Assembly (NCBI GenBank): GCA_030446685.1
Contig: JAUJMV010000004.1
Location: forward strand, 97,816-136,597
Reading direction: 5' to 3'
DNA length: 38,782 nucleotides
DNA from: Thermomicrobiales bacterium
GTDB lineage: Bacteria > Chloroflexota > Chloroflexia > Thermomicrobiales > CADCWN01
In this document: positions 1 to 8,751 of the stretch, in pieces
Position numbering within the stretch: the first letter of the stretch is position 1
Layout of the letters: each line of letters starts with the position of its first letter
Notes under the pieces: generated by a model
Database searches by the model: none
What the model was told of the DNA's origin: nothing
Seen by the model: the letters and a program-made list of their open reading frames with translations, nothing else
Translations under genes and position numbers: made by a program

Positions 1-14
1 CTCTCCCGAAAACG

Positions 15-23
15 TGCTATAGT
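15..23 (+). promoter_or_regulatory. Extended -10 promoter element
   Basis: TG-C-TATAGT matches an extended -10 box. The same nine bases recur before the FGGY kinase gene at 11617-11625. Any -35 box would lie at or beyond the window edge. Transcription would start near base 30 and serve the small gene at 220-477. Inferred from sequence only. Confidence 0.4.
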
Positions 24-219
24 CGTACGTACACCTCGGCGATCCGTCGAGCGTCCCCACGGTCCTCCCTGGGCGCCATCCCAATGGCGCGGCGGGCCGG
101 GCGGTGGGGTATCGCGGCTCGTCGGGGTATTCTCTCCCCCTACAGGGCCGGATGGGTCACGGGATCGCATGGCGCGGGGCGGGGGGCTGCCCTCGGCGTT
201 GGACGTAGGAGCGGTGGCG

Positions 220-477
220 ATGGTGGCGATACGGCGGGACGATGACGGGGACGCCGGCCGGCTCCGGCGTGGCGCGCGGGGCCGCTACGCCCCGCCGCCG
301 CAGCTCTTCCCGGTCGCCGCGACCGACGCCCTGGCCGCCACCGACGGCCGCCTGTCGCTCGAGCGCGACGCCGAGGGCGCCTACCTCGTCCGCCAGCGCG
401 ACACTGGCCGCCTGATCGCGCGCACCGCCGACCCCGCCACCCTCCAACGCCTGCTGACGACCCTGGCGCGGGCGTAG
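220..477 (+). CDS. Small hypothetical protein, 85 aa
   Basis: I do not recognise this protein. The ATG at 220 is preceded by a good ribosome-binding site (TAGGAG, about 206-212). An in-frame ATG at 169 would add 17 residues but has no such site. The N-terminal third is rich in Arg, Asp and Gly. The C-terminal part (LSLERDAEGAYLVRQRDTGRLIARTADPA, split here only for reading: strand-turn-strand pattern) reads like a small beta domain followed by a helix. No signal peptide or membrane segment is visible. It is convergent with the haemolysin-III-like gene, with a long inverted repeat between them. Confidence 0.5.
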   Translation: MVAIRRDDDGDAGRLRRGARGRYAPPPQLFPVAATDALAATDGRLSLERDAEGAYLVRQRDTGRLIARTADPATLQRLLTTLARA

Positions 478-497
478 GCGGGATTCGGGAGTAGAAA

Positions 498-603
498 GTC
501 GGGAGTCGGGAGTCGGGAGTAGAGGCGTAGAGCGAGCATGCGCCCGACCAGCCCTCAGTTTCACCAACGACTCTCTACTCCCGACTCCCGACTCCCGACT
601 CCC
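498..603. repeat. Inverted heptamer repeat (GGGAGTC words)
   Basis: The left arm (498-524) contains GGGAGTC repeated about 2.9 times. The right arm (573-603) carries the inverse ACTCCCG words 3.9 times. 498-524 and 573-599 are perfect inverse complements over 27 bp around a 48-nt loop. The element lies between two convergent genes and would form a strong hairpin in either transcript, so it could end transcription or protect 3' ends. There is no T-tract typical of an intrinsic terminator. Confidence 0.8.
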
Positions 604-605
604 AC

Positions 606-1274
606 CTACGCCAGCGGCGCGATGTAGCGGAACATCACCCAGAAGTGGCAGAAGCTGCCGGCCAGCACGAAGAGGTGCCACAGCTCGTGCGGCCCGAAGA
701 GGCGCGGGCGGGCGTCGGGGCGCGGGCGGTCGAAGAGGAAGATGACCGCGCCGACGGTATAAATCAGCCCGCCGGCGATGATCCAGGCGATGCCGCGCGT
801 CGGCAGCGCCTCGAAGAGCGCCGGCGCGGCGATCACCGCGATCCAGCCCATCAGCGCGTAGAAGGCGGTGGAGAGCCAGACCGGCGCGTGCATCCAGCGC
901 AGCTTCAGCAGGATGCCGCCGAGCGCCAGCCCCCAGATCGTCCCCAACAGCCCCCAGCCCCAGCCGCCGCCCAGCGCGACGACGCAGACCGGCGTGTAGG
1001 TCCCGGCGATCAGCACGAAGATCATCATGTGGTCGAGCCGCCGCAGGCGCCCCAGCGCCCGCTCCGAGAGGGGCAGCAGGTGGTAGAGCGCGCTGGCGGT
1101 GTAGAGGGCGATCAGGCTGACGCCGAAGATGCCGAAGGCGATCAGGTGCTCGACCCGCCCGGCGCGGATCGCCATCCCCACCAGCACGATCAGCGCGACG
1201 ACCGCCAGCACCGCGCCTGCCAGGTGGGTCAGCCCGTTGACCGGCTCGCGGAGCCGTCTCAATAATCTCAGCAA
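606..1274 (-). CDS. Haemolysin III / PAQR family membrane protein
   Basis: A 222-residue integral membrane protein of the haemolysin III (YqfA/PAQR-like) family. Seven hydrophobic segments are visible. The family's putative metal ligands are present: the S-x3-H motif (SALYH), an Asp at the start of a helix (LDHMMIF), and a late H-x3-H plus CH (HELWH ... FCH). Members are membrane hydrolase-like proteins linked to lipid homeostasis; the lytic activity implied by the name is not established for most. I chose the TTG at 1274 because GGGAGAGG lies just upstream and the length then fits the family (about 210-220 aa); the frame stays open further upstream but without homology. Confidence 0.85.
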   Translation of the reverse strand: MLRLLRRLREPVNGLTHLAGAVLAVVALIVLVGMAIRAGRVEHLIAFGIFGVSLIALYTASALYHLLPLSERALGRLRRLDHMMIFVLIAGTYTPVCVVALGGGWGWGLLGTIWGLALGGILLKLRWMHAPVWLSTAFYALMGWIAVIAAPALFEALPTRGIAWIIAGGLIYTVGAVIFLFDRPRPDARPRLFGPHELWHLFVLAGSFCHFWVMFRYIAPLA

Positions 1275-1449
1275 GCGATCCTCTCCCCGTCGTCTGCGAC
1301 GGCTCCCCGGCGCCCCCAACGCAAGAGGCGCACCATCAGGACATTGGGACCGCGGCGGGCGGCAGGGCGCGATCCCGTTCCTCGGGTGTGGGCCGATCGC
1401 CCGGCCCGCCCTGGCCCCGCCGCGCATCCCGTCCGGCACCCACCGCCCG

Positions 1450-3876
1450 CTATCGCCGATCCGACCCGGCCCCGACGACCTCGCGCTCGCCCCCCGCCGC
1501 GACCGCCAGCGCCGCCACGCCGCCCGCCGGCAGCGGCCCTGCCCCCTCGCCGTGGCTCAGCCCGAGGCGCCGCTGGAGCCGCGCCAGCGGCCCCGGCGCC
1601 CACCAGTTCAGATTGCCCAGGAGGCGCATCGTCGCCGGGACGACCAGCGTGCGCACGACCAGCGCGTCGATCGCCACCGCCAGCGCCATCCCCAGCCCGA
1701 TCGACTTGATGATCACCAGGTCGGCCAGGGCGAAGGCCCCGAAGACCGCCACCATGATCGCCGCCGCCCCGGTGATCAGCCGCCCGGTCCGCTCCAGCCC
1801 CTCCGCCACCGCGAAGCGATTGTCGCCGGTGCGGTCGAACTCCTCCTTCATCCGCGACAGCAGCAGCACCTCGTAGTCCATCGACAGGCCGAAGAGGATG
1901 CAGAACATCAGCACCGGCACCGTCGGGTCGATCGCGCCGGGGGTGAAGCCGAGCCAGCCGCTGAGGTGCCCGTCCTGGAAGATCCAGACCAGCGCGCCGT
2001 AGGAGGCGGTGATCGAGAGGACGTTCATCAGCACCGCCTTCAGCGGCAGCAGCACCGACCCGAGCAGCAGGAAGAGGACGACATAGGTCGCCAGCACGAT
2101 GAAGGCGATCGCCGGCACGCTGTCCTGCCGCAGCAGCCGCGTCGTGTCGAGGATGAAGGCCGTCTGCCCGCCGACGACCGTCTCGCCGCCGGTCGCCGGG
2201 CCGCCGCCCGCGCGGATCCGGCGGACCAGGTCGCGCGCGCCGTCGCTGTCCGCCCGCAGCGGCGTCAGCACGCTGAAGCGCACGATGTGCTCGCCGACCG
2301 CCCCTCGGAGCCCCGCCTGCAACTCCGGCGGCAGGGTCTCGCGCGGGGCGGTCAGCAGCGCGACCGTCTGCTCCTTCGGCAGCGGCTGCCCCCCCGGGCC
2401 GGGCAGGTCGAACGGGCTCTGCACGCGCGCGACGTTCGGCAGCCCGGCCAGCCAGCGGCTGTAGTCGTAGAGCCGGCCCGCCCGCTCGCCGGTCAGCGGC
2501 TGCCCATCGGGGTAATTGACGACGACCGAAATAGTCGTGTTCTCGCTGCCCGGGAACTCCTCGAGCAGCAGGTCGTAGGCCCGGCGCGACTCGTACCGCT
2601 CCGGCAGGGCGGTCGCGTCGGTCAGCCCGAGCCGCAGGTGGAGGAAGGGCGACCCGGCGACCAGCAGCGCCGCCAGCGTCGGCAGGAGGACCAGCCACGG
2701 GCGGCGCATCACGCCGTGCGCCAGCGCGTGCCACAGCCCGGCCCGCTCGGGCGGTGGGCCGTCGGCCGCGGGCCGCGGGCCGGGCGCCGCCCCCCGGCGC
2801 AGCCGGGCCGCGATGCCGTTGCCGGCGACCGCCAGCAGGGCGGGGAGGGAGGTCAGGCCGTAGAGGACCGCGATGGCGACCACCAGCATCGCCGCCAGCC
2901 CGATCGAGGTCAGCATCGCCGAGCGGTAGAAGAGCAGCCCCGAGACGCCGATCGCCACCGTCAGCCCGGAGAAGGCGATCGCCTTGCCGGTCGTCGCCAC
3001 CGTCCGCTCGACCGCCTCGGCGGTCGTCCCCCGCTCCACCTCGTCCAGGAAGCGGCTGATGATGAAGAGCGAGTAGTCGATCGCCACGCCGAGGCCGATC
3101 ATCGAGGCGATGTTCAGCGAGTAGATCGACATCTCCCGCCGGTGCGCCAGCGCGAAGATGCCGGCCAGCCCGCCGGCGAAGGCGAAGGCGCCGACCAGGA
3201 TCGGGATCAGCGCCACGGTCAGCGTGCCGAAGACCAGGGCCAGCGCCAGCCCCACCCGCCCGAGCGAGCCCCGCCGCAGGGTCCGCCAGAGCATCTGGCC
3301 GAAGACGAGGATCAGCACCGCCAGCGCCAGCGGCAGCCCGACGAACTCCGCCCGCCGCAGATCCTGCTCGCTCGTCGCGGTGAAGTCGCGGTTGAGCGGG
3401 ATGCCGCCGGTCGCCGCGATGTCGAGGCGCTCCGAGGCGACCTTGCCGCGGATCTCCTCGTACGCCTTCGCCGCCTCGTCGGGGTCGTCGCGCAGCGCCA
3501 CCACCGCGAAGGCCCGCCGCCCGTCGCGCGACACGAAGTTCGGGCTGGTGGTGACCGCGGCCACGCGCGCGTCGTCGCGGAGCGGCGCCAGCGCCGCCTC
3601 GACCGCCGCCGCGAAGGCCGGATCGGTCGCCCGCAGCCCTGGGTCGCGCGCCGTGAAGAGGAGCTGGAAGCTCGACCCGCCGCGCTGCGACGGCAGCTCC
3701 CTGGCGATCAGGTCGCGGGCGCGCCACGACTCCGCCCGGCGGTCGCCGTTGTCGTCCGTCTTCAGTTCCGTGCTCAGCAGCACGATCGCCGCCACCGAGG
3801 CGGCGACCAGGGCCAGCGACCCGAGCAGCACCGGCCAGCGCCGGCGGTAGACCGACCGTCCCCAGGCGTCGAACAT
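1450..3876 (-). CDS. MMPL/RND family transporter
   Basis: An 808-residue protein of the MMPL branch of the RND superfamily, which exports lipids or hydrophobic compounds across the cytoplasmic membrane using the proton gradient. It shows the two-fold layout of the family: one N-terminal TM helix, a large extracytoplasmic loop (about residues 40-190), five more TM helices, a cytoplasmic linker rich in Pro, Ala and Gly, and then a repeat of the same pattern. The Asp-Tyr pairs used in proton relay in this family are visible in both halves (IDYSLF near residue 260, MDYEVLLLSRMKEEF near 660). The ATG at 3876 follows a purine-rich ribosome site. The substrate cannot be told from sequence. It is transcribed alone from the gap at 3877-4088. 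Confidence 0.9.
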   Translation of the reverse strand: MFDAWGRSVYRRRWPVLLGSLALVAASVAAIVLLSTELKTDDNGDRRAESWRARDLIARELPSQRGGSSFQLLFTARDPGLRATDPAFAAAVEAALAPLRDDARVAAVTTSPNFVSRDGRRAFAVVALRDDPDEAAKAYEEIRGKVASERLDIAATGGIPLNRDFTATSEQDLRRAEFVGLPLALAVLILVFGQMLWRTLRRGSLGRVGLALALVFGTLTVALIPILVGAFAFAGGLAGIFALAHRREMSIYSLNIASMIGLGVAIDYSLFIISRFLDEVERGTTAEAVERTVATTGKAIAFSGLTVAIGVSGLLFYRSAMLTSIGLAAMLVVAIAVLYGLTSLPALLAVAGNGIAARLRRGAAPGPRPAADGPPPERAGLWHALAHGVMRRPWLVLLPTLAALLVAGSPFLHLRLGLTDATALPERYESRRAYDLLLEEFPGSENTTISVVVNYPDGQPLTGERAGRLYDYSRWLAGLPNVARVQSPFDLPGPGGQPLPKEQTVALLTAPRETLPPELQAGLRGAVGEHIVRFSVLTPLRADSDGARDLVRRIRAGGGPATGGETVVGGQTAFILDTTRLLRQDSVPAIAFIVLATYVVLFLLLGSVLLPLKAVLMNVLSITASYGALVWIFQDGHLSGWLGFTPGAIDPTVPVLMFCILFGLSMDYEVLLLSRMKEEFDRTGDNRFAVAEGLERTGRLITGAAAIMVAVFGAFALADLVIIKSIGLGMALAVAIDALVVRTLVVPATMRLLGNLNWWAPGPLARLQRRLGLSHGEGAGPLPAGGVAALAVAAGGEREVVGAGSDRR

Positions 3877-3902
3877 CCCGTTCTCTCACTCCCCCGCTCA
3901 AT

Positions 3903-3940
3903 CGCGGGCGCCCACCCCGTCTCGCCGGTGGGCGCCCGCG
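3903..3940. other. Perfect 14-bp hairpin in transporter leader
   Basis: CGCGGGCGCCCACC (3903-3916) is perfectly inverse to 3927-3940, with a 10-nt loop. It lies just downstream of a candidate minus-strand -10 box (3944-3949), so it would sit at the very 5' end of the MMPL mRNA, or act as an operator. No T-tract follows on either strand, which argues against a simple terminator. Confidence 0.6.
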
Positions 3941-3943
3941 CTA

Positions 3944-3949
3944 ATTGTA
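3944..3949 (-). promoter_or_regulatory. Candidate -10 box for MMPL transporter gene
   Basis: On the minus strand this reads TACAAT (5 of 6 to TATAAT). It stands out in a GC-rich gap. No convincing -35 box is seen at the right spacing. A start about 7 nt downstream would place the 14-bp hairpin at the 5' end of the mRNA. Confidence 0.35.
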
Positions 3950-4088
3950 CTGGTTGTGCCCGCCGTCACGTCCGAGAGCGCGGCCCCTCCCCTCGCCGGT
4001 GGCGCGAGCCAGGCCAGGGGCGGCCGATTGCGCTGGCGGGGCCGGGCAGCGCGCCGCGCGCGGGCGCTCCCTCACCGGGCGGCTGCCG

Positions 4089-5159
4089 TCACGGCCCCTG
4101 GGGCGGCGCAGGGGGGGTGGGCGGCGGGGGCGGGCCGTCCGCGTCGTCGTCATCCTCGTCCGGGTCGATCTCGGGCACGCGGGGGCCGTAATCGGGGGTG
4201 ACCACCAGGATGTTGCCGGCGCGGGTCTGGACCGTCAGCGTGCTGTTGGTGGGGCCGCCGAGGTCGCCGGTGGCCACCGCGCGGGCCGCGTGGCGCTCGA
4301 CCGGGACGTTCCAGGGGGAGACGGTGATGCTCCCGGCGTTCGCGCTCGCGTTCAGGCGGGTGCTGGTGGTCGCCGGCAGGGTGACGTTGACGTTCCCCGC
4401 CCGGCCGCGAATCTCCAGATCGGCGTCGGCGGCCAGCTTGCCGTCGACCGTCACGTTTCCCGCGCTGGAGCGGATCGCGGACTTGCCGGTGATGGTCACG
4501 TCCTCCAGGGTCGTGTTGCCCGCGGTCGCCTCGATGGTCATCGCGCCGGTCACGTCCTCGATCTCGATGTTGCCCGTGGCGGCATCCAGCCGGATATTCG
4601 TGGTCGGCGGCACGGTGACGTACAGATCGACTTGCTGCCCGGCGAAGGGGAACCACTCACTATCCCCGCCGACATCCACGATCACTTCCTGGCTGGGCGC
4701 CTCCCCGACCAGCCGCGGCCGCACGTCCAGCCGCTCCAGCTCGCGCCGCGCCGCGCTGCGCGAGAAGCCGCGCGCTTCCTTCCGCGCCTCGACCGTCACC
4801 CGATCCGAGGCGCCCGCCACCACCCGCACCCGCCCGGCCGGGTTGCGCACCACCAGCGTCGGCGCGCCGCTGACGGCGACCGACCCATTCTGCACCCCCG
4901 GCGCGGTGAACTCGAAGCTGTTGAGGACGCCCCAGGCCAGCGTGCCGAACACCGTTAGCGCCGCGAAGAACATCAGGATGCGCCCGACGATCGGGATGTA
5001 CCAGGACACCCGCCGACTCGGGAGGATCGCCGTGTCCTGCTCCGGCCCCGCGGGCGTGCCGCCCGGCACGAACGGCGCCGGCCACTCGGTCGCCATCGCC
5101 CGGTCGCCCGGCGCGGCCGGTAGCGGCGTGTCCCCGGTCGGCCGCTGCTCAATCGTCAC
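4089..5159 (-). CDS. DUF4097-type beta-repeat membrane protein
   Basis: A 356-residue protein with three parts. Residues 1-55 are a polar, Pro-rich cytoplasmic tail. One TM helix follows (about 60-85, IPIVGRILMFFAALTVFGTLAW region). The rest is extracellular and built of repeated short strands (patterns such as GNIEIEDV, GNTTLEDV, GNVTVDG, AGSITVSP), typical of the DUF4097 'putative adhesin' right-handed beta fold. The C-terminus ends in an acidic run followed by a Pro-rich tail. In other bacteria such proteins often sit next to envelope-stress regulators; here a broken two-component system lies just upstream. The function is not known. The start ATG at 5159 is the first in frame and gives the expected topology. 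Confidence 0.8.
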   Translation of the reverse strand: MTIEQRPTGDTPLPAAPGDRAMATEWPAPFVPGGTPAGPEQDTAILPSRRVSWYIPIVGRILMFFAALTVFGTLAWGVLNSFEFTAPGVQNGSVAVSGAPTLVVRNPAGRVRVVAGASDRVTVEARKEARGFSRSAARRELERLDVRPRLVGEAPSQEVIVDVGGDSEWFPFAGQQVDLYVTVPPTTNIRLDAATGNIEIEDVTGAMTIEATAGNTTLEDVTITGKSAIRSSAGNVTVDGKLAADADLEIRGRAGNVNVTLPATTSTRLNASANAGSITVSPWNVPVERHAARAVATGDLGGPTNSTLTVQTRAGNILVVTPDYGPRVPEIDPDEDDDDADGPPPPPTPPAPPQGP

Positions 5160-5274
5160 GTCGCCGCTCCTCTCCGCGCCGCCGTCCCGCGCGCCCTAGC
5201 TCCCCGACCCGGCCCACTCCCGACCGGACCGCCCCGTCGCCTCTGGGTGCAGTATGCCCGAGAGATGTCGGAGA

Positions 5275-5304
5275 AATATCGGGAATCTGTGGCGAACCTG
5301 TCAC
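5275..5304 (-). promoter_or_regulatory. Candidate sigma-70-type promoter for DUF4097 gene
   Basis: The minus strand reads GTGACA (5299-5304), 18 bp, then GATATT (5275-5280): 5 of 6 and 4 of 6 matches to consensus. The start would fall near 5268, about 110 nt before the ATG. Confidence 0.4.
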
Positions 5305-5310
5305 ACTCTT

Positions 5311-5436
5311 GAGTGCTGAGTGCTGAGTCCGGGGTTGCCTCGCGCCGGGCCAGGCGCAGTGCGATGCGCTGGCACTTCTCCGCCAGGGCGCATCCCCAGC
5401 CCCAGCACGATACTCAGCACTCAGCACTCAGCACTC
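5311..5436. repeat. Inverted heptamer repeat (GAGTGCT words)
   Basis: GAGTGCT is repeated 2.6 times at 5311-5328. The inverse ACTCAGC occurs 3.6 times at 5412-5436. The arms pair perfectly over 18 bp across an 83-nt loop. It abuts the stop codon of the response regulator frame (5438-5440), so it would form a hairpin at the 3' end of that mRNA. Confidence 0.8.
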
Positions 5437-5437
5437 A

Positions 5438-6203
5438 TCACTGCACGAAGCGGTAGCCGACCCCCAGACCGTGGCGATCTTCTCGCCGTAGGGGCCGAGC
5501 TTCTTGCGCAGGCGCAGGATATGGGTGTCGACCGCGCGGTCGAAGCCCTCGAAATCGTCGCCCCAGATCCGCTCGAGCAGGAAGTCGCGGCTGAACGCCC
5601 GCCCCGGATTGCTCGCCAGCAGCGCCAGCAGATCGAACTCCTTCGGCGTCAGGTCGAGCTCCTCGCCGTCCAGCGTGACGACGTGGTCGGCCGGGTCGAT
5701 CCGCAGCCCACCCCGCACGATCGCCTGCGGCGGGGGGGGCAGCGTGCCGGTCGCCGCGGGCGCCGCCTGGGCGAGCGGCGCGGCCCCGGCCCGTGCCGCG
5801 GCGCCCGCCGGCGCGTGGGCTGGCCCGCCCGCCTGGCTGTCGAACCCGACGCGCCGCAGGATTGCCCGCACCCGCGCCAGCAGCTCGCGCATGCTGAACG
5901 GCTTCGGCACGTAATCGTCCGCCCCCACCTCCAGCCCCACCACGCGGTCGATCTCCTCCCCCGCGCGGTCAGCATGATGATCGGGACGAGGTGCGTCCGG
6001 CGCACCTCGCGGCAGACCGCCAGCCCGTCCATGCCGGGGAGCATCCAGTCGAGGATGATCAACTGCGGATTGTGCTCCTCCACCAGCGCCAGCGCGGTCG
6101 GCCCGTCGAAGCTCTGGATGACGGTGTGCCCGTCCTGCTCCAGGTGCGTGCGGATCAGGTTGTTGATGTCGACTTCGTCCTCGACGACCAGAATCGTGGC
6201 CAT
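5438..6203 (-). pseudogene. OmpR/PhoB-type response regulator, two frameshifts
   Basis: The N-terminal receiver domain (MATILVVEDEVDINNL, phospho-acceptor Asp in LDWMLPGMDG, conserved T in MLTARG) is in one frame. The rest of the receiver (DDYVPKPF with the conserved Lys) and the winged-helix DNA-binding domain (LTPKEFDLLALLASNPGRAF) are in another. The break is at a run of five G on the minus strand (5958-5962); six G would restore the frame. A second break lies near the end at another five-G run (5461-5465); one more G would restore the family ending VWGVGYRFVQ and the stop at 5438. Restored length is 255 aa. An unusually long Ala/Pro linker separates the domains. It is either a real pseudogene or a sequence with homopolymer errors. 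Partner kinase: 6303-7765. Confidence 0.85.
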
Positions 6204-6214
6204 GGTCCCTCCGT

Positions 6215-6325
6215 TAGTCGGGTAGTCGGGCAGTCGAGTAGTCGGGCAGCGCTTCGGGGGCGGGGCTTCGCGCGCGCGATACGGCCTCCGGCCCCTATCC
6301 GCCTATCCGCCTGCCCGCCTACCCC
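6215..6325. repeat. Tandem octamer words (TAGTCGGG and CTATCCGC)
   Basis: TAGTCGGG-type words fill 6215-6249 (four copies, one or two degenerate). CTATCCGC/CTGCCCGC-type words fill 6295-6325. They flank the junction between the kinase and regulator genes. The TAG stop of the kinase frame (6303-6305) lies inside a CTATCCGC unit, so the repeat supplies that stop codon. Confidence 0.65.
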
Positions 6326-7765
6326 GCCCTCCGTCCGCGATGCGCAGCATGACGTGGAAGCGGCTCCCCTCGCCCGGCGTGCTCTCGGCGCGGACCGAGC
6401 CGCCCATCGCCGTCACCAGATCGCGCACGATCGCCAGGCCCAGCCCGAAGCCCCCGGAGGTGCGTGCCCGCGAGGCGTCGGTGCGATAGAAGCGCTCGAA
6501 GATCCGGTCGAGATCCTCCGGCGCGATCCCGATGCCGGTGTCGGCCACCGTCAGCAGCAGGAAGTCCGGGTTGGTCGGCGCCCGGCTCAGCGTGATCGAG
6601 ACGATCCGGGCGCCGGTCGGCGTGTAGGTGATCGCGTTGCGCGCCAGGTTGAGCAGCACCTGGCAGAGGCGCTGGCGGTCGGCCAGGACGCGGGGCAGGT
6701 CCGGCGTCACGTCGCGCACCAGCGTGATCTGGCGCTCGCGGCGGGCCAGCGGCATCAGCGTCAGCGGTAGACCTCCTCGACGATCGCGGTCGCGTCGGTC
6801 GGGGCCAGGTCGAGGCGCAGCTCGCCCGACTCCGCGCGGGCCAGCGCGAGCAGATCGTCGACCAGCGCGCCCAGCCGCTCCGTCTCCCGGTGGACGATGT
6901 CGAGGTAGTGCCGCGTCTCCGGCGGCGCGGGCGCGTCGGCCGGGCGCCCCTCGCTGGCGAGCAGCAGCGACTCGACATGGCCGCGGATCGAGGCGATCGG
7001 CGTGCGCAGCTCGTGCGAGACATTCACGATCAGCTCGCTGCGGCTCTGCTCGGCGCGCTCGGCCTTCGAGCGTTCCCGCTCGGCGACCGCCTGCGTCTGC
7101 GTCAGCCGCTCCGACACGTCGCTCAGCCCCAGCATCAGCCGGGCGAAGCGGCCCGAGACGAACGCCAGGGCATTCGCCAGGTGGAGCGTGCCCAGCCCCA
7201 GCCCCGCGCCCAGGACCGGCGCGGCGGTCGCGATCACCACCCCTTGCGGGTCGATCCCCTCGCCCGCCATCAGATCGAGCAGGTAGGGGAGCGGCGTCGC
7301 CAGCAGCCGCGCGCTGATCGCGAGCAGCATGGTGATCAGGACGAACGAGAAGAGGCCGAGCGGGAACTTGGCGAAGAGGTAGACCAGGCTGGTCCAGGTC
7401 ACCTGGCTGGTCAGGTGCGCCTTCAGCCGCCCCCCGATCCGCAACTCCGCGGTGCGCGGGCGGGCCATCGGCCGGATGTCGACGCCGAGCCACCAGATCG
7501 CCAGCTCGCGCTCGAACGCCCCCAGCCCCCACCAGGCCAGGACCATCAGCAGCAGGATCGGCACCCCGATCCAGACGATCAGCGTGCTGACCCCCACGCT
7601 CAGGCCGCCGACCAGGAAGACGAAGTAGGCCAGGCCGAGCGGGAACGAGGCGATCAGGTAGAGTAGGTTCCGGTAGGTCTGCGCCCGCCGGGCGACGCCA
7701 AACACCGCCGGCAGGCGCCGGCGCGACCGTTGCCGGGGTGCTAACTGACTGACCGCGTAGGCCAT
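6303..7765 (-). pseudogene. Sensor histidine kinase, one frameshift
   Basis: The ATG at 7765 follows GAGAGAGG. The first half holds two hydrophobic blocks of the 'putative sensor' type (both contain FPLGL; about residues 35-75 and 120-170) and further TM helices near 195-225. The dimerisation/phospho-acceptor helix follows, with its His in NVSHELRTPIASI. The frame then stops at a TGA near 6763, just after EEVY. The catalytic ATPase domain continues in another frame: N box (LLNLARNAITYTP), G1 (VADTGIGIAPEDLD), F box (FERFYRTD) and G2 (GFGLGLAIV). A single extra C (CGCCTGACG) would join the halves into a 487-aa kinase. Alternatively, the second half could start at an ATG 15 nt after GGAGGT, making a split kinase; I think a frameshift is more likely. 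Confidence 0.85.
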
Positions 7766-7839
7766 GCCGCTGCCTCTCTCCATCGGATCGACGCATCGCG
7801 CTGTCGCGTGCGTGGCGTGCAATCGTGCCGTTGGAGATA

Positions 7840-7845
7840 AGTGTA
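7840..7845 (-). promoter_or_regulatory. Candidate -10 box for two-component operon
   Basis: The minus strand reads TACACT, about 75 nt before the kinase ATG. No clear -35 box. Nothing else recognisable is seen in the gap 7766-8010. Confidence 0.25.
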
Positions 7846-8010
7846 GCGGATGGCTCCGGCGATCGTATCGCGGCCCTGTCGCGCGCCCGTGTCGAAATGG
7901 TGTCGGGGCGCGCCCCGGCCTGGTCCGGCGCGAGGTGGGGGAGGCGCGGCGCATCCTGGCGCGCCGGGGGGCATGCCATCCCGGCGCCCGCCTCCGCCTC
8001 CCGCGAGGGC

Positions 8011-8463
8011 TTAGATGCCCCGTTCCCCCCGCCAGCGCTTGATCCAGCCCGTGTGCGCCGCCTCGTGGGAGCTGCGCAGGCCCGCTTCGCCGTAGAGTGA
8101 ACCATCCAGCCCTCGCGGCGTCGCGGACGAGATCGCGTCCATCAGCCGCTGCCGCGAGGTCGCCAGTTCCCACCGCACCTGCTCAAACGACAGGGCGCGC
8201 CGCAGGGCGTACCCCAGCCCGTTGTAGGTCTCCCCCTGCTCGTCCGTCATGCGCCAGGCGGAGGCGTGGCCGGCGGAGATGCGCGCCACCTCGCCGGCCC
8301 GGACGTCATCCCACAGCGCGAGGTGCGCCAGGTGGTCCTTGACCGACCAGCCGTCGAGCGACGGTTCGGTCAGCAACTCGTCGCTGAGGCCGTCGATGGC
8401 GGCGAGTAGCTCCTCCCGCATCTGCCGGTAGTGCTGGATCAAGGCGTCCCGTTCCTCAGCCAT
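8011..8463 (-). CDS. DinB-like four-helix protein (ClbS/DfsB type)
   Basis: A 150-residue protein with the DinB/ClbS four-helix pattern. An N-terminal helix (MAEERDALIQHYRQMREELLAAI, shown only as its class) leads to the family's W-S-x-K-D-H-L-x-H-L motif near residue 35-45, whose His is the first of the usual metal-binding residues. A later H (SSHEAAHTGWI) sits near the C-terminus. Proteins of this superfamily bind a metal and carry out thiol transfer, or hydrolyse colibactin-like compounds, but the reaction is unknown here. The start at 8463 is set by AGGGGGAGG immediately upstream; the frame remains open further upstream. Confidence 0.75.
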   Translation of the reverse strand: MAEERDALIQHYRQMREELLAAIDGLSDELLTEPSLDGWSVKDHLAHLALWDDVRAGEVARISAGHASAWRMTDEQGETYNGLGYALRRALSFEQVRWELATSRQRLMDAISSATPRGLDGSLYGEAGLRSSHEAAHTGWIKRWRGERGI

Positions 8464-8515
8464 GCCTCCCCCTTCAGACCGGGCCTGCACCACCCGCCTC
8501 CCCGGAATGCCGCAC

Positions 8516-8543
8516 AGTGTAAACCGAGGGCGGCTCTGCTCAA
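8516..8543 (-). promoter_or_regulatory. Promoter of DinB-like gene
   Basis: The minus strand reads TTGAGC (8538-8543), 16 bp, then TACACT (8516-8521). Transcription would begin near 8509, about 46 nt before the start codon. Confidence 0.45.
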
Positions 8544-8604
8544 AGGGGCGGTGTGCGGACTGACCGGCACGCCCCCACCCTTTCGCGAGCGACTCTCGCC
8601 AGGC

Positions 8605-8639
8605 GCCGGTGCGTGCGGTGTAACCGGCCGAGCACCGGC
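8605..8639. other. Hairpin downstream of clpP
   Basis: GCCGGTGC (8605-8612) and GCACCGGC (8632-8639) are perfect inverse copies around a 19-nt loop, about 110 nt past the clpP stop. It might end the clpP transcript. No T-tract is present. Confidence 0.35.
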
Positions 8640-8751
8640 ACAGCGGACCCGCCCGCCCGTGGCCGAGGCAAGGCGCCCCCTGCGCGGTCCGGGAACTGTT
8701 GCTCAGGCGCCAGTGTGGCCGCTCGGCATTGCTGTGGCCCCCGTCCCCCCC

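Noticed and set aside
1129..4191. A 1020-residue plus-strand frame opposite the transporter
   Set aside because: It is an Arg/Gln/Asp-rich shadow of the minus-strand MMPL gene, created by high GC; no motifs.
6740..6790. In-frame TGA in the histidine kinase as a possible selenocysteine codon, given selC in the window
   Set aside because: Reading through gives a short nonsense sequence; the real ATPase domain is in another frame, so a frameshift explains it better. No SECIS-like stem was recognised just after it.
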